From NCBI RefSeq assembly GCF_023715615.1, contig NZ_JAMBOM010000007.1:112380-176379 (forward strand): a DNA stretch of 64,000 bases, given 5' to 3'. Under the pieces are notes generated by a model that ran no database searches, was not told the DNA's origin, and was given only the letters and a program-made list of their open reading frames with translations. This DNA comes from Sporosarcina aquimarina (GTDB lineage Bacteria; Bacillota; Bacilli; Bacillales_A; Planococcaceae). Of the stretch, positions 1 to 9,373 are shown piece by piece; positions within the stretch are counted from its first letter, which is position 1; each line of letters opens with the position of its first letter. Both the position numbers and the translations under genes were made by a program.

Positions 1-969
1 AATGTTGTTCTGAGATAAAACTTCTCCAATTGTATTTTTCAAATCTTGGCTAGCAAATACAACTTCAGAAGCAACTTCAGCACTGTAATCCGTAAAGGTA
101 ACGAATTTCAATTCTGTATATTTCTTAGCTGAAAAACCTTCAAATCCATTTTGAGTAAACGCGCGTGATAATTGAATCGCGCGGTCGGGTCGGAAATTGA
201 AAAATACAGCGGAATCTCCTTCAGAAATCTGAATTGGAGCATGTCCCTCTTTTTGAACGATGAATGGCACAACGAATTCGTCTGTCACACCTGCGTCGTA
301 AGAAGCTTGGACACCTTCTTCAGCTGATGCGTATACAGGTCCTTCTCCATTCACCATGACATCATACGCCAACTTGATACGTTCCCAGCGTTTGTCACGA
401 TCCATCGCATAATAGCGACCCGAAATTGACGCAAGCTGACCGACCCCGACCGATTTCATGACGTCCTCTGTTTGTTTAATATATGTTAATGCAGTTTTAG
501 GTCCAACATCTCTGCCGTCTAAAAATGCATGGACATATACATTCTGGATGCCATTCATTTCAGCTAGTCGCAACAACGCAAACAAATGCTCATAATGACT
601 ATGGACGCCACCATCTGATAGTAATCCCATCAAATGCAGTGCACCGTTATTTGCTTTTGCGTGCTGTACAGCCGCAAGTAACGATTCGTTTTGGAAAAAG
701 TCGTTTTCACGAATCGATTTATTGACCCGAGTAAGACTTTGATAGACGATCCGTCCAGCTCCAATGTTCAAGTGACCGACCTCTGAGTTTCCCATTTGAC
801 CTTCAGGCAACCCGACCGCTTCCCCACACGCGGTTAACGTGGAATGGGGATATGCGTTCCATAATCGCTCATAGTTTGGTTTCTTCGCGTGCGCAACAGC
901 GTTTCCGGAAGTTTCTGAGCGCAGTCCAAAACCGTCCATAATGATAAGGCCAACAGGACCTTTAGGCAT
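1..969 (-). CDS. gpmI: 2,3-bisphosphoglycerate-independent phosphoglycerate mutase, C-terminus cut by window edge
   Basis: Interconverts 3- and 2-phosphoglycerate in cytosolic glycolysis with two metal ions and a phosphoserine intermediate. The 323 visible codons begin [15 protein letters not shown] and include GNSEVGHLN, placing the nucleophilic serine at residue 62 as in the family, with metal-binding Asp12 near the start. Full-length members are about 510 residues, so roughly the last 190 lie outside the window. The ATG overlaps the tpiA stop by 8 nt, which implies translational coupling as the last visible gene of the glycolytic operon. Confidence 0.97.
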   Translation of the reverse strand, partial: MPKGPVGLIIMDGFGLRSETSGNAVAHAKKPNYERLWNAYPHSTLTACGEAVGLPEGQMGNSEVGHLNIGAGRIVYQSLTRVNKSIRENDFFQNESLLAAVQHAKANNGALHLMGLLSDGGVHSHYEHLFALLRLAEMNGIQNVYVHAFLDGRDVGPKTALTYIKQTEDVMKSVGVGQLASISGRYYAMDRDKRWERIKLAYDVMVNGEGPVYASAEEGVQASYDAGVTDEFVVPFIVQKEGHAPIQISEGDSAVFFNFRPDRAIQLSRAFTQNGFEGFSAKKYTELKFVTFTDYSAEVASEVVFASQDLKNTIGEVLSQNNI

Positions 970-1723
970 TTGCGCCAGCCTCCGCGAGTGCGGTGAACGA
1001 TTCCGGATCGAGACTAGCTCCACCGACTAATGCTCCATCGATATCACTCATCGACAAGAGTTCTTCAATGTTTCCAGGTTTTACACTACCGCCGTATTGA
1101 ATACGGATCGCCTGTGCCACTGATTCTGAGTAAAGGTCTGTGAGGACTGCACGAATTTGTGCACAGACTTCATTCGCATCTTCTGCAGTTGCTGTACGTC
1201 CAGTACCAATTGCCCAAATTGGCTCATAGGCAACGATAGCTGAAGCAGCATCTGTTTCATTCACTCCCGCAAACGCTTTCTTCACTTGTTCTGAAACAAT
1301 CGCTGATGTCGCGTTGTCTTCACGCTGTTCCAGTGACTCACCTACACATACAATCGGTGTAAGCTTATGTTCAAAAGCCGATTTCACTTTTCGGTTAACA
1401 GATTCGTCTGTTTCGTTATAGTATTGTCTACGCTCAGAGTGTCCAAGGATGACAAATTCAACACCTACACTTGAAAGCATGGTCGGACTGATTTCACCCG
1501 TGAATGCCCCTTCAACTTCTTCATGCATCGTTTGTGCTCCAATACGAACCGGCAAGTCTTTTGTCTTTTCAACAAGTGTTGTTAGATAAAGCGCAGGTGA
1601 ACAAATCACGGTTTCCACCTGGTCACTTTCCTTCAACTTTCCAGCAAGTGAATCTATAAACGCTACAGCTTCATCCAGCGTTTTGTACATCTTCCAGTTT
1701 CCTGCGATAATCGGTTTTCTCAT
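962..1723 (-). CDS. tpiA: Triosephosphate isomerase
   Basis: Interconverts dihydroxyacetone phosphate and glyceraldehyde 3-phosphate. The 253-residue length is normal for this TIM barrel. Lys11 (NWKMYK), His95 (GHSERR) and Glu167 (AYEPIW) are the expected catalytic residues, and the phosphate loop GGS is present near residue 212. An AAGGAGG ribosome site sits just before the ATG, 13 nt after the pgk stop. It lies between pgk and gpmI in the glycolytic operon. Confidence 0.98.
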   Translation of the reverse strand: MRKPIIAGNWKMYKTLDEAVAFIDSLAGKLKESDQVETVICSPALYLTTLVEKTKDLPVRIGAQTMHEEVEGAFTGEISPTMLSSVGVEFVILGHSERRQYYNETDESVNRKVKSAFEHKLTPIVCVGESLEQREDNATSAIVSEQVKKAFAGVNETDAASAIVAYEPIWAIGTGRTATAEDANEVCAQIRAVLTDLYSESVAQAIRIQYGGSVKPGNIEELLSMSDIDGALVGGASLDPESFTALAEAGANA

Positions 1724-1736
1724 GAGTAGTCCCTCC

Positions 1737-2924
1737 TTATGAACGATCTTTCAATGCAGCAACGCCTGGTAGTTCTTTACCTTCCATGAACTCCAATGAC
1801 GCACCTCCACCTGTTGAGATGTGGTCCATTTTTTCAGCTACTTCAAACTTTTCAACAGCAGCAGCAGAATCGCCACCACCGATAATTGTAAATGCATCGG
1901 TTTCAGCCATTGCTTGAGCAACTCGCTTTGTACCTTCAGCAAATGGTGCCATTTCAAATACACCCATTGGTCCATTCCAAATAACAAGTTTTGAATCCCG
2001 GATCACGCTGTCGTAAAGTTCTGCAGTTTTCGGACCAATATCAAGGCCCATCCAACCTTTTTCAATGTCGCTTACGCTAACAACTTTTGTTGTTGCTGAT
2101 TCTGAGAACGAATCTGCCACTTTTGCATCAATCGGTAAATACAAGTTGACGCCTTTTTCTTTCGCTTTTTGAATGAATGACTGTGCCAACTCAATCTTGT
2201 CTTCTTCAACAAGGGAGTCACCAGTTTCATGACCTTGTGCACGTGTAAATGTATACGATAAGCCTCCCCCGATTAACAGGTTATCCACCTTATCCAGCAA
2301 GTGATCAATGACACCAATTTTGTCTTTCACTTTTGCCCCACCAATGATTGCAGTGAAAGGGCGTTCAGGATCGGATAACGCTTTTCCGAGTACGTCCAAT
2401 TCCTTCTCTAGAAGAAATCCTTGAACACTTGGGAGGTACTCCGCAATTCCAGCAGTTGTTGCATGTGCGCGGTGTGCTGCTCCAAATGCGTCATTGACGA
2501 AAACATCTGCCAGTGCAGCAAATTGTTTAGCAAGTTCAGGATCGTTCTTTTCCTCCCCAGCATGGAATCGAACATTTTCAAGTAAAAGAATTTCACCATC
2601 AGCCAACTCGGAGACTTGTTTCTCAACCGCGGGCCCCGTGGACTCGTCCAATTTCAGTACGGGCTTTCCAAGTAATTCAGCCAATCGCTTTCCGGCTTCC
2701 GTTAAACGTGAATCTTCTTTCACTTCACCTTTTGGACGACCCAAGTGACTCGCAAGAATTACTTTTGCCCCCTGTTCAGAAAGATACTCGATTGTAGGGA
2801 TGGCAGCACGGATTCTAGTATCATCTGAAACTTTCCCATCTTCCATAGGTACGTTAAAATCCACCCTGCAGAAAACTCGTTTCCCTTTTAGATCCAAGTC
2901 TTTCATCGTCATTTTGGCATTCAT
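1737..2924 (-). CDS. pgk: Phosphoglycerate kinase
   Basis: Transfers phosphate from 1,3-bisphosphoglycerate to ADP, the first ATP-yielding step of lower glycolysis. The N-domain has the substrate motif RVDFNVP and the C-domain has IGGGDSAAA and the GGGASLE loop. I start at the ATG at 2924 (395 aa) because the AAGGAG ribosome site overlaps the GTG at 2936, which could extend the frame by four codons. A terminator-like hairpin separates it from gapA, so pgk, tpiA and gpmI may be expressed at a lower level than gapA. Confidence 0.97.
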   Translation of the reverse strand: MNAKMTMKDLDLKGKRVFCRVDFNVPMEDGKVSDDTRIRAAIPTIEYLSEQGAKVILASHLGRPKGEVKEDSRLTEAGKRLAELLGKPVLKLDESTGPAVEKQVSELADGEILLLENVRFHAGEEKNDPELAKQFAALADVFVNDAFGAAHRAHATTAGIAEYLPSVQGFLLEKELDVLGKALSDPERPFTAIIGGAKVKDKIGVIDHLLDKVDNLLIGGGLSYTFTRAQGHETGDSLVEEDKIELAQSFIQKAKEKGVNLYLPIDAKVADSFSESATTKVVSVSDIEKGWMGLDIGPKTAELYDSVIRDSKLVIWNGPMGVFEMAPFAEGTKRVAQAMAETDAFTIIGGGDSAAAVEKFEVAEKMDHISTGGGASLEFMEGKELPGVAALKDRS

Positions 2925-2960
2925 GCGAACAAGCACTCCTTCACAAACAAAAGTTTTTAA

Positions 2961-2994
2961 TAAAAAAGGAGGAAACGGGCAATGCCGTTCCTCC
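2961..2994 (-). terminator. Intrinsic-terminator hairpin between gapA and pgk
   Basis: On the minus strand GGAGGAACGG pairs with CCGTTTCCTCC (one bulged T) around a short loop and is followed by six T. It lies inside the glycolytic operon, so it is probably a partial terminator or an mRNA 3'-end stabiliser for cggR-gapA. Confidence 0.75.
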
Positions 2995-3072
2995 TGCCCA
3001 TCTATTAAGTATAATCGGTCACAATCTGATAAGCCAGATTTTATGTGCCCGATATGTGTTTACAGTTGTCGC

Positions 3073-4080
3073 TTATAGTCCTTTTTCGTTCATGAACAAC
3101 GCAAGGTCGATACAACGTGCAGCATATCCTTGTTCGTTGTCGTACCAGCTAATCACTTTCACCATGTTGTCCCCAAGTACCATCGTTGACAGACCATCCA
3201 CTGTAGAAGAAGCATGGTTGCCGTTATAGTCTTTTGAAACGAGTGGAAGGTCGCTGTAGAATAGGTACCCTTTTAGTTCGTTTTCAGATGCTTCTTTTAA
3301 TGCACTGTTGACGTCTTCAACAGTAACGTCTTTTTTCAATTCAGCAACGAAGTCAACAAGTGAAACGTTTGGTGTTGGAACACGTACAGCCATTCCATCC
3401 AATTTCCCTTTCAATTCAGGAATTACTTTTGTTACAGCAGACGCTGCACCTGTAGTTGTTGGGATCATAGACTCTGCTGCAGCACGAGCACGACGGTAGT
3501 CTTCGTGTGGAAGGTCAAGAATGCGCTGATCGTTTGTATAAGAGTGAATTGTTGTCATCATGCCACGTTCAACGCCGAACTTTTCGTTCAATACTTTAAC
3601 GACTGGTGCTAAACAGTTTGTCGTACAGGATGCATTGGATACGTAGTGATCGGATGCTGCATCATATTCTTCTTCGTTTACACCCATAACAAGTGTTTTG
3701 ACATCGCCTTTAGCAGGCGCGGACAAGATGACTTTTTTTGCACCAGCATCGATGTGTTTTTGTAAGCCTTTAGCATCGCGGAATACCCCAGTACTTTCAA
3801 CAACGATATCGACGCCAAGGTCTTTCCATGGAAGGTTAGCTGGATCTTTTTCAGCATAGACACGAATCTTTTTACCGTTCACAATAATGTGGTTTTCATC
3901 GGATGTGATATCTGCATCCAGAATTCCGTGAACTGAATCATACTTTAACAAGTGTGCAAGCATTGGCGCATCCGTTAAGTCGTTTACTGCTACCACTTCA
4001 AGTTCTTCGTGTTCCAGTGTGTCTCGCATTACGATACGTCCAATACGTCCAAATCCGTTAATCGCCATTTTTACAGTCAT
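3073..4080 (-). CDS. gapA: Glyceraldehyde-3-phosphate dehydrogenase, glycolytic type
   Basis: Oxidises glyceraldehyde 3-phosphate to 1,3-bisphosphoglycerate with NAD. The N-terminal Rossmann motif INGFGRIGR is followed by the catalytic SNASCTTNC with Cys152, and by His179 in TTIHSYT. I chose the ATG at 4080 (335 aa) because GGAGGG lies seven bases upstream and the start MTVKMAING matches the family; the frame could be opened five codons earlier. Its position directly after cggR identifies it as the glycolytic GapA rather than the gluconeogenic GapB. Confidence 0.97.
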   Translation of the reverse strand: MTVKMAINGFGRIGRIVMRDTLEHEELEVVAVNDLTDAPMLAHLLKYDSVHGILDADITSDENHIIVNGKKIRVYAEKDPANLPWKDLGVDIVVESTGVFRDAKGLQKHIDAGAKKVILSAPAKGDVKTLVMGVNEEEYDAASDHYVSNASCTTNCLAPVVKVLNEKFGVERGMMTTIHSYTNDQRILDLPHEDYRRARAAAESMIPTTTGAASAVTKVIPELKGKLDGMAVRVPTPNVSLVDFVAELKKDVTVEDVNSALKEASENELKGYLFYSDLPLVSKDYNGNHASSTVDGLSTMVLGDNMVKVISWYDNEQGYAARCIDLALFMNEKGL

Positions 4081-4125
4081 GTAAAATCCCTCCAAGTTTT
4101 AGTTGTTATATATAGAGATGGCATA

Positions 4126-4144
4126 CTTTGGACATTTTCCAAAG
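4126..4144 (-). promoter_or_regulatory. Stem-loop between cggR and gapA
   Basis: CTTTGGA and TCCAAAG form a perfect 7-bp stem with a 5-nt loop in the 88-nt cggR-gapA gap. In B. subtilis the same gap is a known mRNA processing point that makes gapA mRNA far more abundant than cggR; an equivalent role here is inference. Confidence 0.5.
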
Positions 4145-4168
4145 CAGACCGTTTGTAAACAAGTTGTG

Positions 4169-5206
4169 TTAGTCGTTCGCTAGCAAATTCACGATTTCTC
4201 TTGCAGCGCCTTCATCCGTAATGAGTACAGTTTGTTTTGTAGCTCCGCGCAAATACGAAAGAATCGCTTCTGCTTTTTCAGAACCTCCTGCTACTGCTAA
4301 TACCAATGGAATGCGTTTTAGGTGATCGGTTTGAATCCCCACAGTTCGAAGGTGATGAACGATTTCACCGGCGTCATTAAAGTAATACCCGAAAGCTTCA
4401 CCTTTTGCACTTCTCGAATCGAGTAACTGTTGTTCTTCTTCATCGGAATCTCTCATTGCCGCCATTTTTTTCGCATCGCCAATACCATGCAGCAAACAAT
4501 CCGCTGTTTCATAGAGCTCAAGCATTTTCTGAGCGGTCGGTTCTCTTAGGAATATGGCATGTGCTTCCTCACTAAGAGATTCTGGATAATATAATGACTT
4601 ATACGAAGCATTACACGTATGTGCAAATGTCGCAGCAATCACATTCGCTTGCTGTCCGATATTATCTCCAACTCCACCTCTAGCAGGGATGAATACGGTA
4701 TCCTCAGCACCTGGGTAACAACTCAAGTGTTTCGGAATAGCTGCCATTGTACTTCCACCTGTCACGGCCACGATACGTCCATTTCCAATGCGGTTTGCAA
4801 AAACAGATGCAGCTTCAGTTCCAAGTAATTCGTTGGAGCCACCTGGTTCAGAACTGTCCCCTTTTACAATGTGCACATCTTGAATGGAAAAATAACTTTT
4901 AATGCGCTTTGCAAGTACATTCTTGCCATATTGCAGCTCAACTAACGGACCAAGATGCTCCAACACACTATCTCCGTCAGCAGTGATGGTCGCTCCCTCT
5001 TTCGCAACACGAATAAGTTGCTGATCTCGAAGAGCTTCCACAACCGAGCGTGTTTCACGCTCAGACAATCCTGCAGTATCCGCCAGAGGTCGTCTTCCGA
5101 TGGGTCCGGATGTTTTGATAAGTTTTAGCACAAGATAACGTTGTTGCAGGGTTGCCATCATTTCAGGTACTAACTTTTCCTGTGCTTCCACAATAACCGA
5201 TTTCAG
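4169..5206 (-). CDS. cggR: Central glycolytic genes regulator CggR, SorC/DeoR family
   Basis: Represses the gapA operon and is inactivated by fructose-1,6-bisphosphate. An N-terminal winged helix-turn-helix (about residues 25-75, with GPIGRRPLADTAGLSERE) precedes a sugar-phosphate-binding SorC domain containing VTGGSTMA and PARGGVGDN. The start is unusual: GGGAGGAGG is followed seven bases later by CTG at 5206, and this position fits my recollection of the B. subtilis N-terminus; the next in-frame alternative is GTG at 5191. First gene of the operon, under its own operator. Confidence 0.93.
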   Translation of the reverse strand: MKSVIVEAQEKLVPEMMATLQQRYLVLKLIKTSGPIGRRPLADTAGLSERETRSVVEALRDQQLIRVAKEGATITADGDSVLEHLGPLVELQYGKNVLAKRIKSYFSIQDVHIVKGDSSEPGGSNELLGTEAASVFANRIGNGRIVAVTGGSTMAAIPKHLSCYPGAEDTVFIPARGGVGDNIGQQANVIAATFAHTCNASYKSLYYPESLSEEAHAIFLREPTAQKMLELYETADCLLHGIGDAKKMAAMRDSDEEEQQLLDSRSAKGEAFGYYFNDAGEIVHHLRTVGIQTDHLKRIPLVLAVAGGSEKAEAILSYLRGATKQTVLITDEGAAREIVNLLAND

Positions 5207-5225
5207 AAAGACTCCTCCTCCCTCA

Positions 5226-5265
5226 GTAGGACAACATTTGACCACGTTGGTTGTTTTTCGTCCCA
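5226..5265 (-). promoter_or_regulatory. Candidate CggR operator
   Basis: Between the promoter and the cggR start the minus strand has two partly repeated halves, GTGGGACGAAAAACAACC and GTGGTCAAATGTTGTCC. This resembles the GGGAC/TGTCC-type direct repeat known for B. subtilis CggR and lies downstream of the predicted transcription start, as there. Confidence 0.55.
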
Positions 5266-5299
5266 CTTTAGTCAAAAAAATAGATTAACTAATAATGTA

Positions 5300-5328
5300 A
5301 CTATACATACTATTCCCGATAATTTCAA
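5300..5328 (-). promoter_or_regulatory. Sigma-A promoter of the cggR-gapA operon
   Basis: TTGAAA (5323-5328), a 17-nt spacer and TATAGT (5300-5305) on the minus strand. The -35 box abuts the stop codon of the upstream redox gene. Confidence 0.75.
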
Positions 5329-5330
5329 AT

Positions 5331-5570
5331 TTAAACTCCCGATTCAAAAAGTAATGCAAGATCGACATAACTAATTACACCTGAACAAAGAACCGCATGA
5401 TCTTTTTCGATTACAGGAATCATGAACACGTACTGTTCGTGCTTCGCGTCATCTTCTTCAATATTCACAGTTGTCCATGTCAATGGATAGTCTTCTTGGA
5501 TCAGTTCCATCATCTGTTCAGCTTCGTCACACAAAGAACAGCCAGGCTTGGTATAAAATAATACGTGCAT
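5331..5570 (-). CDS. Glutaredoxin-like small redox protein
   Basis: A 79-residue protein with the thioredoxin-fold opening MHVLFYTKPGCSLCDEAE, so a CxxC (CSLC) sits at the first helix, and IPVI supplies the conserved cis-proline segment. It matches the small glutaredoxin-like (DUF836) family. I chose the ATG at 5570 because TGGAGGGATTCTT precedes it; upstream codons are in the ygcG terminator region. Lies just before the cggR promoter. The redox partner is unknown. Confidence 0.8.
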   Translation of the reverse strand: MHVLFYTKPGCSLCDEAEQMMELIQEDYPLTWTTVNIEEDDAKHEQYVFMIPVIEKDHAVLCSGVISYVDLALLFESGV

Positions 5571-5603
5571 AAGAATCCCTCCATTTAACATCAGTGTAAA
5601 ATG

Positions 5604-5641
5604 AAAAAACGATCTACGCAACACTAAGTGTTGTGCAGATC
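5604..5641 (-). terminator. Terminator of the lemA-ygcG unit
   Basis: GATCTGCACAACACT and AGTGTTGCGTAGATC form a long near-perfect stem on the minus strand, followed by GTTTTTTC. Confidence 0.85.
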
Positions 5642-5650
5642 GGTTTTAGC

Positions 5651-6454
5651 TTACCAGCTTCGGCCAGCGCCTCCGCCTCCGCCGGAACCACCACCGCCAA
5701 AGCCTCCAAATCCACCACCCGAACCGCCAGAGCCGCCTCCGCCTCCAAACGATCCTGGGAAGAAGACCATGCCGCCTCCGCGACGTCTACCACCGGATCC
5801 GCCAGAACCACCGGAACCACCACCTCTTCCAGAGTTAAAGAAAATCTGGATGAGGATGAACCCGATGACGATGATTGGGACGATTGGGAACCCACCTTCA
5901 TCGTCGTTGTTTCCATCATACGTTGCGACTGGTAATTCAGATCCTTCTAGCCCGTATTCTTTTGCGATTTCGTTATAGAATGCTTTGTATGCTTCCATGA
6001 TGGCTAAGTCTGGCTGTTCTGCTTTCAAATATGGAATCGAAACTTCATCGATAATTCGACCGACCTTTCCATCGGGTAAAGCGCCTTCTAGACCGTATCC
6101 AACTTCCAAACGAAACTCCCTTTTGTCTGATTCGTCCTTTTCAGTTGTTACGACTAGAAGTGCCCCATTGTCATCATCTTTGTTACCAAGTTGAAATTCG
6201 CGTAACTTATTTAAAGAATATTCTTCAATGGGTCTTCCCTCTGTTGACGGTACAATCAATACTGCAAATTCAGCACCAGTAGCACTGTGTAGACGTGTTC
6301 CATAATCCCTTAGTTCTTGTATTTGACTATCGGACAGAATACCCGATTCATCTTGCACTACATCCACTTTTGCGTGGACTACTGGTTGAACCATCGTCAA
6401 CAAGACTAGAAGCATGCCAAGCAGGGCAAATGCTCGGACAGCTAACTTCCTCAT
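5651..6454 (-). CDS. TPM-domain membrane protein with glycine-rich tail (YgcG family)
   Basis: Signal peptide or membrane anchor at residues 1-28, extracytoplasmic TPM domain at about 30-165 (with GYGLEGALPD), acidic linker, a transmembrane segment at 189-207, then a Gly/Ser/Arg-rich tail of about 60 residues. The molecular function of TPM proteins is not settled; the family is repeatedly paired with LemA. The ATG overlaps the lemA stop by one base (TAATG). The glycine-rich tail produces long spurious ORFs on the other frames. Confidence 0.85.
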   Translation of the reverse strand: MRKLAVRAFALLGMLLVLLTMVQPVVHAKVDVVQDESGILSDSQIQELRDYGTRLHSATGAEFAVLIVPSTEGRPIEEYSLNKLREFQLGNKDDDNGALLVVTTEKDESDKREFRLEVGYGLEGALPDGKVGRIIDEVSIPYLKAEQPDLAIMEAYKAFYNEIAKEYGLEGSELPVATYDGNNDDEGGFPIVPIIVIGFILIQIFFNSGRGGGSGGSGGSGGRRRGGGMVFFPGSFGGGGGSGGSGGGFGGFGGGGSGGGGGAGRSW

Positions 6455-7029
6455 TACTCATCAGCCCCAAAGTCGACTTCAGGTGCTTTTTCTGCACCCG
6501 CTTCCGCTTTGAAATATTCCTTTTCGTCAAATCCGAAAACAGACGCAATGAGTTTGCCCGGGAAACGCTTCACTTGTTTGTTATACGAAGCGACCTCGCC
6601 ATTGTAATCTTTCCGTGCTACAGCAAGTCTGTTTTCAGTTCCAGCTAATTCATCCATCAACTGTCTGTAGTTTTCATTACTTTTCAGTTCTGGATAGTTC
6701 TCAACCACTACTAACAATCGACTAAGTGCACCTGAAAGCTCAGAGTCCGCTGCAGCTTGTTCTTCAGGTCCGTTTGCACCAGCTAATTTCGAGCGCGCCT
6801 CTGTTACTTGACCAATGACTTCTTTCTCTTGTTTCGCAAATCCTTTTACTGTGTTCACTAAGTTGGGAATGAGATCCACTCTACGTTGCAGTTGCGTTTC
6901 AATTTGCGAATACGCTTGGTCTACGTTCTCTTCTGATGTTACAAATTTGTTGTAACTTGGTACTAAGATTAATGCTAGCACCACAATAATACCTACAATA
7001 ACACCTATAGGTCCCAATAACTTCTTCAA
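6454..7029 (-). CDS. LemA family membrane protein
   Basis: A 191-residue protein with one N-terminal transmembrane helix (about residues 5-25) and a helical coiled domain typical of LemA, including YSQIETQLQRRVDLIPNLV and the Asn-Tyr-rich segment ENYPELKSNENY. Biochemical role unknown. Starts with TTG at 7029 behind GAGGAGGCGGGGAT. Co-transcribed with the TPM protein, so the two probably act together at the membrane. Confidence 0.9.
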   Translation of the reverse strand: MKKLLGPIGVIVGIIVVLALILVPSYNKFVTSEENVDQAYSQIETQLQRRVDLIPNLVNTVKGFAKQEKEVIGQVTEARSKLAGANGPEEQAAADSELSGALSRLLVVVENYPELKSNENYRQLMDELAGTENRLAVARKDYNGEVASYNKQVKRFPGKLIASVFGFDEKEYFKAEAGAEKAPEVDFGADE

Positions 7030-7154
7030 AATCCCCGCCTCCTCAATAATATCTTCGTTTCTACACTCCCAAAAGTTTACCCTGAAACATGGAAGCTCAA
7101 AACTTGCTAGTTATCCTATATACGCTCTTCAGTAGAAAAAGTTTCTTTCCAAAC

Positions 7155-7199
7155 AAAAAAACTCCTCCGACCGTATGTTTATCATACAATCGGGGGAGT
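7155..7199 (-). terminator. Terminator of tRNA-Arg
   Basis: ACTCCCCCGA pairs with TCGGAGGAGT around an inner CATAC/GTATG stem, followed on the minus strand by seven T. Confidence 0.85.
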
Positions 7200-7216
7200 A
7201 TCTTAAAGCACCTATA

Positions 7217-7288
7217 TGCCCTCGGCGGGAGTCGAACCCACATTTCAAGCTTCGGAGGCTTGCGTGCTATCCATTGCACCACGAGGGC
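7217..7288 (-). tRNA. tRNA-Arg (CCG anticodon)
   Basis: Cloverleaf with acceptor GCCCTCG/CGAGGGC, anticodon loop CTCCGAA and T-arm GTGGG-TTCGACT-CCCGC. CCA is not encoded. Stand-alone gene with its own terminator. Confidence 0.95.
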
Positions 7289-7376
7289 TTAACATCATCT
7301 TCTGACTTTGCAGCGGACAAGTTATAGTATACTTGCTGCCCCATCTAAAAGCAACAAATATTTATAAAGCGTTATA

Positions 7377-7393
7377 TTTGACCTTAGTTGACC
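7377..7393. promoter_or_regulatory. CtsR operator of clpP
   Basis: TTTGACC-TTA-GTTGACC is the complement of the CtsR heptad repeat (GGTCAAA-NAN-GGTCAAA). It overlaps the -35 box and spacer of the clpP promoter, as expected for heat-shock repression. Confidence 0.9.
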
Positions 7394-7407
7394 ATACTAT
7401 GTATGAT
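7378..7407 (+). promoter_or_regulatory. clpP promoter
   Basis: TTGACC (7378-7383), an 18-nt spacer and TATGAT (7402-7407), overlapped by the CtsR operator. Confidence 0.65.
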
Positions 7408-7475
7408 AAAGTCATGGTTGAGCGGATGACCGCTTCAACATACGACATATTCAACAATTAAAGGGAGGAAATGAA

Positions 7476-8081
7476 ATGAACTTAATTCCTACAGTTATCG
7501 AGCAAACGAATCGTGGAGAGCGTGCGTATGATATTTACTCCCGCTTGCTAAAAGACCGTATTATCATGCTTGGAAGTGCAATTGACGACAACGTCGCAAA
7601 CTCGATTGTCGCTCAATTACTATTCCTAGAATCAGAAGATCCGGACAAAGATATCTCCATTTACATTAACAGCCCAGGCGGCAGTATTACTGCAGGTATG
7701 GCGATCTATGATACGATGCAATACATTAAGCCGAACATCCAAACAATTTGTATCGGTATGGCAGCTTCAATGGGCTCGTTCCTACTTGCAGCTGGTACCA
7801 AAGGAAAACGCTATGCGCTTCCTAACGCTGAAGTAATGATTCACCAGCCACTTGGAGGGGCTCAAGGTCAAGCGACTGAAATTGAAATCGCTGCGAAGCA
7901 CATCCTCTTCATCCGTGAAAAATTAAATCAGATTCTTGCCGAGCGCACAGGTCAACCAATTGAAGTAATTGAGAAAGACACAGACCGCGATAACTTCATG
8001 ACCGCAGAACGTGCAAAAGAATATGGTTTAATTGACCACATCATTACACGTAGCGATATGAGAGAATCTGAAGGAAAATAA
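7476..8081 (+). CDS. clpP: ATP-dependent Clp protease proteolytic subunit
   Basis: Serine protease forming the 14-mer chamber that degrades substrates fed by Clp ATPases. The triad is complete: Ser98 in GMAASMGS, His123 in MIHQP and Asp172 in DTDRDNF. Length 201 aa is normal, and GGGAGG sits ahead of the ATG. Monocistronic, with a CtsR box upstream and a strong terminator downstream. Confidence 0.98.
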   Translation: MNLIPTVIEQTNRGERAYDIYSRLLKDRIIMLGSAIDDNVANSIVAQLLFLESEDPDKDISIYINSPGGSITAGMAIYDTMQYIKPNIQTICIGMAASMGSFLLAAGTKGKRYALPNAEVMIHQPLGGAQGQATEIEIAAKHILFIREKLNQILAERTGQPIEVIEKDTDRDNFMTAERAKEYGLIDHIITRSDMRESEGK

Positions 8082-8099
8082 TTATAAGATTTACTAAGG

Positions 8100-8126
8100 C
8101 GTCCCGTAACTTGCGGGACGTTTTTT
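8100..8126 (+). terminator. clpP terminator
   Basis: CGTCCCG/CGGGACG stem followed by six T. Confidence 0.9.
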
Positions 8127-8128
8127 AG

Positions 8129-8386
8129 TTAGCTTAGCCCTTGCACAAAAGCAGCTAGCGACTCTGCGGCTTGTTCTTCATCGATCCCCTCGGCAATCAA
8201 TGTAACTGTGCTTCCTTGTGCTATTGCTAAACTCATAACGCCCATGATACTCTTGGCATTCACTTGGCGCTCATCTCTTTTGACGTATAAGTCAGAAGTG
8301 TATCGATTCGCTACTTGTACGAATAACGCTGCCTGTCGTGCTTGTAAGCCCGGCTTAATTTTTACTTCAGCGGTTTTCTCAATCAT
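8129..8386 (-). CDS. crh: Catabolite repression HPr-like protein Crh
   Basis: An 85-residue HPr-fold protein. The position of HPr His15 is Gln15 (PGLQARQAA), so it cannot carry PTS phosphate, while Ser46 (NAKSIMGV) is kept for HprK. That combination defines Crh, a CcpA corepressor and regulator of MgsA in Bacillus. It is the last gene of the whiA-yvcK-rapZ-Nudix run, as in B. subtilis; hprK, ppaX and mgsA, its functional partners, are all in this window. Confidence 0.93.
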   Translation of the reverse strand: MIEKTAEVKIKPGLQARQAALFVQVANRYTSDLYVKRDERQVNAKSIMGVMSLAIAQGSTVTLIAEGIDEEQAAESLAAFVQGLS

Positions 8387-8406
8387 TTTTCTAAACTCCT
8401 TTCACC

Positions 8407-9348
8407 TTAAGTAATTCCGCCGACTCGAACTTTTTCGGCAATCTCATCAATTTTACGTAGACGGTGATTGACACCCGATTTACTCACAGGGCCCCCTGAA
8501 ACCATCTCTCCTAACTCTTTTAACGTAATATCCTGATACTCTACTCGTAAATGTGCAATTTCTTGCAGTCTTTCAGGCAATTGGTCTAAGCCGATTGTCG
8601 ATTGGATTAGCTTAATATTCTCGACTTGGCGCTGAGCCGCACTAATCGTTTTATTAAGATTCGCTGTTTCACAGTTCACTAACCGATTGACACTGTTGCG
8701 CATATCGCGGACGATTCGGATATCCTCAAATCTCATGAGTGCAACATGTGCACCTATAATACTTAAAAAATCCGCAATTTTTTCTGCCTCTTTCAAGTAC
8801 GCAACAAATCCTTTTTTCCGTTCAATCGATTTTGCATTCAGCTGATAGTCGTTCATGAGATCCACTAATGCATCCGAGTGTTCTGCATACATCGAAAAGA
8901 CTTCCAGATGATAGGAAGACGTCTCGGGATTATTCACAGATCCCCCTGCCAGAAATGCTCCACGCAAATACGCCCGCTTGCAACAATCATTCGGAATAAT
9001 CGATGGTGAAATGGATTGATTGGACTGGAACGTATTTGTCAGTATATCTAAATCATCAAGTAACTGACGTGCGCCTTCTCGGATTCTGCAAATGTAAACG
9101 TTATTCTTCTTTAATCGCATTTTGCGACGTACGAGTAGTTCAACCTTGAATTTATAGAGCTTTTTCAAGTTGGAATAGAGTCTTCTGGCAATGGCTGCAT
9201 TCTCTGTTTGAACGTCTAAACTAATCGTCTTATTAGAAAATGAGAGGACACCATTCATACGGATGAATGCAGCCACTTCTGCCTTTGTGCAGCAATCATC
9301 TGATTCGATTTGCGTCAATTCTTTTTTTGTTTCTGATGCGAAAGACAT
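8407..9348 (-). CDS. whiA: WhiA sporulation/cell-division regulator
   Basis: A 313-residue protein with an N-terminal WhiA/LAGLIDADG-type fold (about 1-190, containing [17 protein letters not shown]) and a C-terminal helix-turn-helix (about 225-305, with [14 protein letters not shown]). A sporulation regulator in actinomycetes; in Bacillus it affects division and chromosome segregation. GGGGAGAGTTC precedes the ATG. Sits 25 nt downstream of yvcK. Confidence 0.96.
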   Translation of the reverse strand: MSFASETKKELTQIESDDCCTKAEVAAFIRMNGVLSFSNKTISLDVQTENAAIARRLYSNLKKLYKFKVELLVRRKMRLKKNNVYICRIREGARQLLDDLDILTNTFQSNQSISPSIIPNDCCKRAYLRGAFLAGGSVNNPETSSYHLEVFSMYAEHSDALVDLMNDYQLNAKSIERKKGFVAYLKEAEKIADFLSIIGAHVALMRFEDIRIVRDMRNSVNRLVNCETANLNKTISAAQRQVENIKLIQSTIGLDQLPERLQEIAHLRVEYQDITLKELGEMVSGGPVSKSGVNHRLRKIDEIAEKVRVGGIT

Positions 9349-9373
9349 GAACTCTCCCCTTTCTCGGTGACGA

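Noticed and set aside
4169..5275. cggR start at 5275 giving 368 residues
   Set aside because: The extra 23 codons run through the operator region and over the ribosome site itself, so they cannot be translated from it.
5614..5978. Three overlapping Pro-, Ser- or Val-rich ORFs opposite or beside the YgcG tail
   Set aside because: They are shadows of the glycine-rich codons of the real gene and have no ribosome sites.
7217..7288. Phage attachment site at the lone tRNA-Arg
   Set aside because: No repeat of the tRNA 3' end or integrase gene is visible in the neighbourhood.
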